Made by a program: the position numbers and the translations under genes. Of a DNA stretch of 6,247 nucleotides, positions 1 to 5,835 are shown piece after piece. Within the stretch, counting starts at the first letter, position 1. Each line of letters opens with the position of its first letter. This DNA is from an uncultured Eubacteriales bacterium (lineage in GTDB: Bacteria; Bacillota; Clostridia; Monoglobales; Monoglobaceae). The notes beneath the pieces are model-generated. The model was given only the letters and a program-made list of their open reading frames with translations, was not told the origin of the DNA and made no database searches. The stretch spans positions 1 to 6,247 of the forward strand of contig CAJLFL010000116.1 of the NCBI GenBank assembly GCA_905205855.1, read 5' to 3'.

Positions 1-318
1 CTCAGTGTTAAAAGGTTTTGCCAAATAATCATCTGCGCCGCTGTCAAGTCCAAGCACCTTGTCGGAAATCTCACTTTTTGCGCTCAGCAGCAGGACAGGA
101 ATATCGCAGCCGGAGCCTCTGAGCTGTTTAAGCACGGAAATACCATCAAGCTCAGGCAGCATAATATCCAGAATAATCAAATCATATATATTACTAAGCC
201 CATAATCCAACCCGTCACGGCCGTTATATACCGCATCTGCTGAATAATGATTCTTTTTTAAAATATGAACAACCGCTTCCGATAAATGTTTTTCATCTTC
301 CACAAGTAAAATTTTCAT
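1..318 (-). CDS. OmpR/PhoB-family response regulator, receiver domain (C-terminus cut off by window edge)
   Basis: Cytoplasmic output half of a two-component system; a partner histidine kinase would phosphorylate it. The 106 visible residues (MKILLVEDE...ADDYLAKPFNTE) are almost a whole receiver domain. The acidic pocket is E7/D8, the phospho-acceptor is D51 in LIILDIMLP, the switch residue is S79 in LLLSAK, and the conserved lysine is K101 in AKPF. GADDYLAKPF is typical of the OmpR/PhoB group, so a winged-helix DNA-binding domain is expected beyond the left edge, but it is not seen. The start is ATG at 316-318, with AAAGGAG at 327-333, 8 nt upstream. The gene reads the same way as the kinase operon but is separated from it by a terminator, so it should have its own promoter. 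TTTAAG repeats in that promoter suggest autoregulation. The target genes are unknown. Confidence 0.93.
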   Translation of the reverse strand, partial: MKILLVEDEKHLSEAVVHILKKNHYSADAVYNGRDGLDYGLSNIYDLIILDIMLPELDGISVLKQLRGSGCDIPVLLLSAKSEISDKVLGLDSGADDYLAKPFNTE

Positions 319-354
319 AGCCGGCTCTCCTTTCTGTTTTTTATCCGTTAATAT

Positions 355-387
355 ATAATAACTCTTAAATCTTAAAATAACCTTAAA
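355..387 (-). promoter_or_regulatory. Putative promoter of the response regulator gene with CiaR-like TTTAAG direct repeats
   Basis: Read on the minus strand, TTTAAG (382-387), five bases GTTAT, then TTTAAG (371-376) form a direct repeat with 11-bp periodicity. A third TTTAAG (364-369) follows after one base. Ten bases after the N5 pair comes a -10-like TATTAT (355-360); an alternative -10, TATATT, lies at 350-355. There is no good -35, as is common at activator-dependent promoters. The predicted transcript would start about 30 nt before the ATG at 318. The N5 arrangement equals the known streptococcal CiaR box, TTTAAG-N5-TTTAAG. Binding by this particular regulator is inference. Confidence 0.55.
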
Positions 388-445
388 AAACTGATTATCC
401 GACATGCCCTGCAGCTGAAAAGTTTAAACAGTGCAAATTTTTGTA

Positions 446-503
446 AAAGGCAAAAAGGGATATAAAACGCACCTGTGCTCATTGTACGTTTTTCTATCCC
501 TTT
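446..503 (-). terminator. Intrinsic terminator after the kinase operon
   Basis: On the minus strand, just past the kinase stop codon, AAAGGGATA (495-503) pairs with TATCCCTTT (454-462). After a small internal bulge, the stem continues with AAAACG (487-492) pairing with CGTTTT (464-469). The 17-nt loop holds a small GCAC/GTGC hairpin (470-479). The stem runs directly into a T-run (452-456) with further T-rich sequence behind it. The plus-strand side lacks a T-run after 503, so this acts for the minus strand. Confidence 0.8.
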
Positions 504-521
504 AATATTGGTTGAAAACAA

Positions 522-1592
522 CTATATATTCTTTATTATTCCGCTCATTTCATCAAGCTTGCTTTCTATATCACGGACAAGTTTAAACTGATTTCTGGCT
601 CTGTCAAGATTATGGTTCTCTCTGTGAACTCTGAAATACGTGTCACCGTTTAAATAGTCTGCCAGGAAACGTATTCCACACTCATATGTAAGCAACAAAG
701 CCGACAGCGGCAGCAGTTCTATTTCCTTTTCGGTAAAGCAATCCGCTACCTCCTCCATAAAGCCTTTTGCAAACTGTCCGAACTTTTCAAGATCAAACCA
801 AACCTTATCCAAATTGGTTTCATCCTCAACCGCACTTGAAGCCCCGAAACGCAGTGCATCTCCGAAGTCATACAGACTTGAACCGGGCATAACTGTATCG
901 AGGTCTATAACGCATATTCCCTTATCCGTATCACGGTCAAACAAAACATTGTTAAGCTTTGTATCATTATGCGTAACACGAATCGGAACCTCACCGGCTG
1001 CAATCGAATTTACAACCTCAGATGCGTACTTACTGTATTCCAGTGCAAATTCTATTTCCTCCTTTACACTGTCCTTTCTTCCTGCCGCATCATTTTCTAT
1101 CGCTTCTTTAAGCTGCTTTACACGCACAGGCGTATTATGGAAGTCAACAATGGTTTCATGCAGCTTTTCCGCAGGAAAATCATCAAGCATACGCTGGAAT
1201 TTTCCGAATGCCTGTCCCGCATAATAAAGCTGAACCGGATTTTCCACTGTTTCATAGCAAACCGAATTTTCAACAAACTTATACATTCTGAAGCAGCTGC
1301 CATCCTCGGCAGTATAATAGTTTTTGCCGTCTTTTGTAAGAACAACATTTAAGGTTTCGCGGTTTACATCACCGCCGGCAGCTTCAATCTTCTTTTTCAA
1401 ATGCTCTGTTACGTTATATATATTTTCCATAACTTCATCAGGCTTTTTGAAAATATTTGTATTTATCTTCTGAAGTATAAAACCCGGATTTCCCTCGCAC
1501 AGATAGGTTTCGTTTATATGACCGTTTCCGTATGATTCTATCGGAGTTTCTATCGCAAATTTAGAACAAATCTCGTTAAGCTTATATCCCAT
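522..1592 (-). CDS. nahK: N-acetylhexosamine 1-kinase (NahK/LnpB-like, aminoglycoside phosphotransferase fold)
   Basis: This cytoplasmic sugar kinase should transfer phosphate from ATP to C1 of GlcNAc or GalNAc, giving the 1-phosphate for nucleotide-sugar synthesis. The 356 residues match Bifidobacterium longum NahK (from memory) along the whole length and at similar size. The glycine loop is YGNGHINETYL (21-31), the catalytic loop is VTHNDTKLNNVLFD (206-219) with presumed base D210 and N214/N215, and the metal-binding stretch VIDLDTVMPGS (228-238) has D230 and D232. DFGDALRFGAS (242-252) and ECGIRFLADYL (304-314) are also family-specific. The start is ATG at 1590-1592, with AGAGGG 8 nt upstream lying inside the preceding gene. 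The first 11 nt overlap the nucleotidyltransferase gene in another frame, so translation is probably coupled. Substrate choice (GlcNAc, GalNAc or a related sugar) cannot be read directly from the sequence. It is not an antibiotic-resistance enzyme despite the shared fold. Confidence 0.85.
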   Translation of the reverse strand: MGYKLNEICSKFAIETPIESYGNGHINETYLCEGNPGFILQKINTNIFKKPDEVMENIYNVTEHLKKKIEAAGGDVNRETLNVVLTKDGKNYYTAEDGSCFRMYKFVENSVCYETVENPVQLYYAGQAFGKFQRMLDDFPAEKLHETIVDFHNTPVRVKQLKEAIENDAAGRKDSVKEEIEFALEYSKYASEVVNSIAAGEVPIRVTHNDTKLNNVLFDRDTDKGICVIDLDTVMPGSSLYDFGDALRFGASSAVEDETNLDKVWFDLEKFGQFAKGFMEEVADCFTEKEIELLPLSALLLTYECGIRFLADYLNGDTYFRVHRENHNLDRARNQFKLVRDIESKLDEMSGIIKNI

Positions 1593-2424
1593 CGTAATAT
1601 CCCTCTTTAAATAACCTTTTCATAGCGTCAACAACCATCTGCTTATCTTCCTTATATGTTACGCCGTACCATTTTTCGTTTGTGTCAAAAACCTTTACCT
1701 TTTCGTTATAGTCATGCATCATAAGGTTTACAACAGACTGAATATAATACTCATCCTTAAGCGGATTTTTCATATTATTAAGGAAGTTGACAAAATCGTT
1801 TTCCATATAGTCAAATATTTCCGGTGTAAGTCCCCACATATTCATAGATACCGTTGTATCAAGCGGCACACCGCTGTTTTTGTCTATAGAAGTATGCTCG
1901 GTAATCTTTTTCAAATATCCGTCCTCTACTTCACATACTCCTCTGGCAACAGTTCCGTTCTCTGTAAGCGTATTGCCAAGCTTAAATCCGACCATGCATG
2001 TTTTATAACCGTTTACAAGGCTGTCATGAATTGTTTCAAATGTGCTTCTGCCGTAAAAATCATCTGCGTTTATCAATGCAAACGGTGTTGTCAGCTTATC
2101 CTTTGCACAATATACAGCGTGTCCTGTTCCCCACGGCTTTGTTCTTCCTTCCGGAACCTTAAATCCTCCCGGAAGATTATCCATATCCTGAAATACATAT
2201 TCCACATCAACAGTCTTTTCTATACGCTGTTTTGTTATTTCCTTGAAGTCCTCCTCAATATCACGGCGTATAATGAACACGACTTTGTTAAATCCGGATT
2301 TAACAGCGTCAAATACCGAAAAATCAAGAATAACCTCTCCGTTCGGTCCAACCGGCTCTATTTGTTTAAGTCCGCCGAAACGACTGCCCATTCCTGCCGC
2401 CATAACTACTAACGTTGTATCCAT
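1582..2424 (-). CDS. Sugar-1-phosphate nucleotidyltransferase (GT-A-like NTP transferase fold)
   Basis: Cytoplasmic enzyme expected to join a sugar 1-phosphate to an NTP (probably UTP), giving a nucleotide sugar and pyrophosphate. The 280-residue protein has the N-terminal nucleotide-binding signature AAGMGSRFGGLKQ (9-21), PWGTGHAVY (97-105) corresponding to the base-recognition segment of the family, and NADDFYG (119-125), where D121 or D122 is the probable metal ligand. WYGVTYKED (252-260) near the C-terminus could provide the second acidic ligand (inferred). It is not a classical GalU or GlmU: it lacks the GalU N-terminal pattern and the GlmU left-handed helix domain. The chosen start is ATG at 2422-2424, with AGGAGGA 6 nt upstream. 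An upstream in-frame ATG at 2505 would add 27 residues running through the control region, without family likeness. It lies first in an operon with the kinase, which would supply its substrate. Confidence 0.82.
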   Translation of the reverse strand: MDTTLVVMAAGMGSRFGGLKQIEPVGPNGEVILDFSVFDAVKSGFNKVVFIIRRDIEEDFKEITKQRIEKTVDVEYVFQDMDNLPGGFKVPEGRTKPWGTGHAVYCAKDKLTTPFALINADDFYGRSTFETIHDSLVNGYKTCMVGFKLGNTLTENGTVARGVCEVEDGYLKKITEHTSIDKNSGVPLDTTVSMNMWGLTPEIFDYMENDFVNFLNNMKNPLKDEYYIQSVVNLMMHDYNEKVKVFDTNEKWYGVTYKEDKQMVVDAMKRLFKEGYYDGI

Positions 2425-2430
2425 AATTGC

Positions 2431-2437
2431 TCCTCCT
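2431..2437 (-). promoter_or_regulatory. Ribosome binding site fixing the nucleotidyltransferase start
   Basis: The minus strand reads AGGAGGA, 6 nt before ATG at 2424. This near-perfect Shine-Dalgarno sequence, together with the protein starting straight into the first beta strand (MDTTLVVMAAG), decides for this start over the longer in-frame one at 2505. Confidence 0.85.
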
Positions 2438-2460
2438 GATATATATTTTTTCCTCACTCC

Positions 2461-2474
2461 ATAATAGCTATTAT
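2461..2474. repeat. 14-bp perfect palindrome in the nucleotidyltransferase leader
   Basis: ATAATAGCTATTAT is a perfect inverted repeat without a spacer. On the minus strand it overlaps a TATAAT (2470-2475) that could be the -10 of the operon, but no good -35 stands 16-18 nt before it. It could be an operator or a chance product of AT-rich sequence. Confidence 0.4.
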
Positions 2475-2503
2475 ATATACTTTTTAATAATATGTATTTG
2501 CAC

Positions 2504-2520
2504 AAAACACAGTTTGTTTT
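2504..2520. repeat. Inverted repeat AAAACA-N5-TGTTTT in the divergent control region
   Basis: The two 6-bp arms are exact complements with the spacer CAGTT. The site lies between the candidate promoters of the divergent genes, a usual place for an operator. No known regulator consensus is recognised. Confidence 0.35.
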
Positions 2521-2525
2521 ACACT

Positions 2526-2570
2526 ATTGTATCTAAAAGCATTGATTTTATACATGATTTGTGATACAAT
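2526..2570. repeat. Inverted repeat of GATACAAT spanning overlapping divergent promoters
   Basis: GATACAAT stands at 2563-2570 on the plus strand and again, exactly, on the minus strand at 2526-2533, with 29 bp between. Each copy contains TACAAT, a good -10 box. The plus copy belongs to the araC-type promoter. The minus copy could serve the nucleotidyltransferase operon, but its -35 (TGTATA at 2549-2554, 17-bp spacer) is weak. Alternatively the arms are protein-binding half-sites. Confidence 0.45.
2542..2570 (+). promoter_or_regulatory. Sigma-A-type promoter of the AraC-family gene
   Basis: TTGATT (2542-2547), a 17-bp spacer, then TACAAT (2565-2570), with TG one base before the -10 (2562-2563, extended -10). 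Transcription would begin near 2577, leaving a leader of only about 15 nt with the ribosome binding site at its very 5' end. That rules against translation from the in-frame GTG at 2561. Confidence 0.65.
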
Positions 2571-2576
2571 TTAAAA

Positions 2577-2586
2577 AAGGCGGTGA
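2577..2586 (+). promoter_or_regulatory. Ribosome binding site fixing the AraC-family start
   Basis: AAGGCGGTGA matches the ideal AAGGAGGTGA at nine of ten bases and has normal spacing to ATG at 2591. It decides for this ATG rather than the GTG at 2561. Confidence 0.8.
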
Positions 2587-2590
2587 AAAT

Positions 2591-3469
2591 ATGCAAAAGT
2601 ATACAGGCGCAAGCCTTAAAACCGAGCTTTTGATAAGCAAGCTTTATACCGTTCATTATTTTGAGTATTCAAATGACTTTAAATTTTCAGGCGAAAGACA
2701 TGATTTTTGGGAATTTGTCTATGTTGACCGCGGCGAAGTAACAGCCGTTGCTGACGATAAAAGCTATGTCCTAAAGCAAGGTGATATTATCTTTCATAAA
2801 CCCGGAGAATGGCACAATATTGCCGGCGGAGCAGACGCGGCAAATGTTGTTGTGGTTAGCTTTGACAGCAAATCGCCTGCTATGGACTTTTTCAGAAACA
2901 AAATATTAAAAGCGGGGCAAAATCAAAAGAATATTATTTCAAAAATAATATCAGAGTATTCCTCTGCATTCTCAACGCCGCTTAATAACCTGTATAGCTA
3001 TAAACTTCAAAAAAAATCCGATGCGGTGATAGGTTCTCAGCAGCTGCTCAAACAGTATATATGTGAGCTTTTGTTTTCGCTTATGCGCAGCAGTCCGTCT
3101 GAAAACCAGCATCCGCTTATAAGTCTTAACCGTTCCGAAGCAATGCTGAATCTGATTATCGGATATATGCAAAACAATATGGCAGAAAGCATAACGGTAA
3201 ACGACTTAGTCAGATACAGCGGCTCTAACAGAACAACAATATATGATGTATTTAAAGAAAACTTCGGTGTAGGACCTGTCAAGTATTTTATAAGACTGAA
3301 GATGGAAACCGCAAAAAAATATTTAAGAGAAAAAAACTATAACATAACTCAGATTTCGGAACTACTTGGATATTCAAGTATTCATTATTTTTCAAGACAG
3401 TTTAAATCAGAAACAGGAATGTCACCTATTGAATATTCTAATTCCATCAAGGCTATGACAGAAATATAA
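2591..3469 (+). CDS. AraC-family transcriptional regulator with N-terminal cupin sensor domain
   Basis: DNA-binding regulator of 292 residues, the usual size of the family. Residues about 15-95 form an AraC-type cupin (HDFWEFVYVDRGE at 37-49 and LKQGDIIFHKPGEWHNI at 61-77), the usual small-ligand, often sugar, binding pocket. The middle (100-190) is a helical linker. The C-terminal 190-285 holds two helix-turn-helix units: VNDLVRYSGSNRTTIYDVFK (203-222) and ITQISELLGYSSIHYFSRQF (252-271). GMSPIEYSNSIK (276-287) ends the domain in typical fashion. ATG at 2591 is chosen because it has a near-ideal ribosome binding site and lies just downstream of the predicted transcription start. The gene is divergent from the kinase/nucleotidyltransferase operon, with 166 nt between start codons, so it probably controls that operon and itself. 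The ligand is unknown; an aminosugar or related glycan would fit the context. Confidence 0.9.
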   Translation: MQKYTGASLKTELLISKLYTVHYFEYSNDFKFSGERHDFWEFVYVDRGEVTAVADDKSYVLKQGDIIFHKPGEWHNIAGGADAANVVVVSFDSKSPAMDFFRNKILKAGQNQKNIISKIISEYSSAFSTPLNNLYSYKLQKKSDAVIGSQQLLKQYICELLFSLMRSSPSENQHPLISLNRSEAMLNLIIGYMQNNMAESITVNDLVRYSGSNRTTIYDVFKENFGVGPVKYFIRLKMETAKKYLREKNYNITQISELLGYSSIHYFSRQFKSETGMSPIEYSNSIKAMTEI

Positions 3470-3485
3470 AAATACAATCAAACGC

Positions 3486-3522
3486 AAAAACACGCTTGGC
3501 TGAATAGCCAAGCGTGTTTTTT
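3486..3522. terminator. Bidirectional intrinsic terminator between convergent genes
   Basis: CACGCTTGGC (3491-3500) and GCCAAGCGTG (3507-3516) form a perfect 10-bp GC-rich stem around the loop TGAATA. Five A's (3486-3490) precede it and six T's (3517-3522) follow it, so both strands end the hairpin in a T-run. It stops the AraC-family transcript on the plus strand and the SLH protein transcript on the minus strand. Confidence 0.93.
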
Positions 3523-3531
3523 ATAACCATC

Positions 3532-5790
3532 TTATTTAGCCATTTCTGTAATTACATTCAATGTTCTTACAAATACTGCTGCAGCTTCTGCTCTTGTTGC
3601 ATTATTTGCAGGAGCAAATGTGCCGTCGCCGTTACCGTTCATAACGCCTGCACCTACTGCCCACTGCATAGCAGGAACAGCATATTCACTCATAGCAAAG
3701 CTATCGCTGTATGAAAGTACATTTGTATTATCACCTGCTGAAGTATCAAGGTTGTTATAGTTCATGTATCTATAAAGTATAGCAGCCATCTGCTCACGTG
3801 TGATCTTGTCATCAGGAGCAAATTCTGTATCACTGATACCCATTACGATACCGCCCTTATGAGCCCATGCTATTGCAGCTGCATAATACTCATAGCTCGG
3901 AACATCAACAAAGTCAAGAACACCTGTTATCGGAGAACCTGCCATTCTGTAAAGAACTGTAACAAACATACCTCTTGTAATGTCAGCATTAGGATCAAAG
4001 TAGTTTGCAGATGTACCGTTCATCAGTTCATTTCTGTTAGCAGCCTTTACTGCATCATAGAACCAATCGCTTTCAGATACATCGAGGAACGGGTTTTTCC
4101 ATGTTGTGGTTTCGCCGCTTTTCGGAATATATTTTCCGCCGCTTGTACCGTTATTGTTTGTATTTGTATTCTTTCTGTATTTTGCAACCAGAGTAATGTC
4201 TGATGTTACCGGAGTATTAAATTTATACAGACTTCCGTTTATGCTGTTCAAATACCAGCCGTCGAATATATAACCATACTTGCTCGGTGAAGAAGGCTCT
4301 GCAACCTTCTGTCCGCTTTCAACAACTGTTGTCCATGAAGCTTTGTTGTTGTTCGGATCAAATGTTACGGTAAATGTTGCAGCCTTAACATCAGTGTAAG
4401 GTATAACCGCATAAGATGCAGAATCACCTACAGGAACTGTGATGTATACATAATCTTCATCCTCTGTATATGTTCCTGCTGCACCCGTAGTGCTCTTTTT
4501 AACCTCAGTTACTTTACCGTCAGCTCCGACAGAAATAACCTTTATATCAGTATTGTCAAGCTTTGTAACAGGAACCGCAACTACTACAGTACCTTCTTTG
4601 ATGTCGGCTTTTTCTACATCATCAATTTTTACGACAGTTTTTACATCAACATATTTTACATCATCTTTTACAACGTTAATTGTTGAGTCTTTGTCGATAC
4701 TTTCTTCGATTTTGTCTTTGTTTTCGGTTGTTACATCCTTAACCTCTACGTTAAGTTCAACCTTCTTATCCTCATCCAATGCCTTTTTAACGTCTTCGTT
4801 ATCCTTTACCATGTCAGCAGCATTGTCGATTTTCTCGATTGTAGTATCAGTAGTATTTGAAACATCAGTGTTTACAACATTTTCAGCCGGAACAGCAATT
4901 TTAGCTTCGGTATCGCCGGATACTACAACGTCTGTTGTTATAGTCTTGTCACCGGAAACAACCTTTACATTGTACTTACCTTCAGTCAAAGTAAACTCAG
5001 CTTTTCCGTCTGTAAGAGTCTTTTCTTCACCGTTTACGGTAACCTTTGCATCAGCAGCAGCGTTTTCAACCGTTACGGTCAGAACAGCTGTCGGATTTAC
5101 AACTGCCACGCTTACTCCGATATCAGACTTACCGTCTTTTTTAGCGGTAAAGCTCATATCCTGGGTAAATGTCTTGCCGGCATAGTTAAAGCTGATAGTA
5201 ACAGCACCTGTCATACTTCCGGTTACTGCATAATTTCCGTCTTTTTTAACAGAAAGACCTGAAGCAGTAAAGCTCATATCAGCAAGCTTATCGGAAAGAT
5301 TGCCAACTGTAACGTCGTCACTTACTTCAATAACAAGCTTCAGCTGTTTATAAGAGCCGACAGTTTCAACCGAACGTGACTTCTCTGTGAAAGCAGCTTT
5401 TGCGGTGTCATCAAAACCATCCATCTTAGATCCGTTTTTCAATGCAGACGGCAAAACGAAATTAGATGTATTCGGATACTTAAGAACGAGAGTGAACTCG
5501 CCCTTTACAGCTGCGCTGTCGAGTCTGTCCTGATCCTCTTTCTCAGTAACCAACTTATAGATTTCAGCCTTCTGTCTTTCAAACTCAGCCTTAACCTCAG
5601 ACATTGCTATGTCTGCTTTAAGGTCAACAGTTTCACCCTTAGTAATTGTTGTAGCAACACTGTAAGCTGCATCATTTGCGCCCTTGACCTGCAAGTCAGC
5701 ACTTACATCCATATTCTCTGCCGCAAAGCCGAGTACAGATGTCTGCAGAATCATAGCAGCTGCCAAAACAACCGTAAATAACTTTTTCAT
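3532..5790 (-). CDS. Secreted S-layer homology (SLH) domain surface protein with a Flg_new/InlB-type repeat
   Basis: A 752-residue exported protein, probably held non-covalently on the cell-wall polysaccharide. Residues 1-24 are a signal peptide (MKKLF, then a hydrophobic core, cleavage likely near GFAA-EN). Residues 25-225 are a mostly beta region of unknown family with a charged helical stretch at 64-92. Residues 227-300 resemble a small PEGA- or carboxypeptidase-regulatory-like beta domain. Residues 310-400 are rich in D, K and V. Residues 472-538 are a Listeria-Bacteroides repeat (FTVTFDPN...YGYIFDGWYLN...LVAKY). An N/T/G-rich linker follows (539-563). Three SLH domains end the protein (about 566-617, 626-678, 692-748), with TRAE-position motifs ITRGMF, ITREQM and ATRAEA. 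The start ATG at 5788-5790 has AGGAGG 8 nt upstream. VanZ ends 45 nt upstream without a terminator, so co-transcription is possible. No clear promoter was found in the AT-rich gap. No catalytic domain is visible, so an S-layer or adhesin role is likely, but the ligand is unknown. Confidence 0.9.
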   Translation of the reverse strand: MKKLFTVVLAAAMILQTSVLGFAAENMDVSADLQVKGANDAAYSVATTITKGETVDLKADIAMSEVKAEFERQKAEIYKLVTEKEDQDRLDSAAVKGEFTLVLKYPNTSNFVLPSALKNGSKMDGFDDTAKAAFTEKSRSVETVGSYKQLKLVIEVSDDVTVGNLSDKLADMSFTASGLSVKKDGNYAVTGSMTGAVTISFNYAGKTFTQDMSFTAKKDGKSDIGVSVAVVNPTAVLTVTVENAAADAKVTVNGEEKTLTDGKAEFTLTEGKYNVKVVSGDKTITTDVVVSGDTEAKIAVPAENVVNTDVSNTTDTTIEKIDNAADMVKDNEDVKKALDEDKKVELNVEVKDVTTENKDKIEESIDKDSTINVVKDDVKYVDVKTVVKIDDVEKADIKEGTVVVAVPVTKLDNTDIKVISVGADGKVTEVKKSTTGAAGTYTEDEDYVYITVPVGDSASYAVIPYTDVKAATFTVTFDPNNNKASWTTVVESGQKVAEPSSPSKYGYIFDGWYLNSINGSLYKFNTPVTSDITLVAKYRKNTNTNNNGTSGGKYIPKSGETTTWKNPFLDVSESDWFYDAVKAANRNELMNGTSANYFDPNADITRGMFVTVLYRMAGSPITGVLDFVDVPSYEYYAAAIAWAHKGGIVMGISDTEFAPDDKITREQMAAILYRYMNYNNLDTSAGDNTNVLSYSDSFAMSEYAVPAMQWAVGAGVMNGNGDGTFAPANNATRAEAAAVFVRTLNVITEMAK

Positions 5791-5835
5791 TTCTTTAGCC
5801 TCCTAAAACTTATGTATATATTTATGTTAATATAT

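Noticed and set aside
422..429. GTTTAAAC palindrome near the response regulator promoter
   Set aside because: It is a single short AT-rich palindrome upstream of the TTTAAG repeats with no partner or further structure; chance is enough to explain it.
814..1352. Open frames on both strands overlapping the kinase gene
   Set aside because: They lie entirely within a full-length, well-matched kinase and have no family likeness.
522..1592. Aminoglycoside resistance phosphotransferase
   Set aside because: Only the fold is shared. Full-length similarity, including the segments around VTHNDTKLNN and ECGIRFLADYL, is to N-acetylhexosamine 1-kinase.
1714..2412. Plus-strand open frame of 232 codons opposite the nucleotidyltransferase
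   Set aside because: It is rich in C, I, Y and K with no recognisable domain; the opposite strand carries clear nucleotidyltransferase motifs.
2425..2505. N-terminal extension of the nucleotidyltransferase to an ATG at 2505
   Set aside because: It would run through the ribosome binding site AGGAGGA and the control region, and the extra 27 residues do not resemble the family.
2561..2590. GTG start for the AraC-family protein
   Set aside because: The GTG overlaps the extended -10 region and lies before the predicted transcription start; the ATG at 2591 has a near-ideal ribosome binding site.
4490..5185. Long open frame on the plus strand (231 codons) opposite the SLH gene
   Set aside because: It is almost only S, T, F, V and L, the expected antisense reading of a gene rich in D, K, V and T codons. 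The minus-strand protein has a signal peptide and clear domains.
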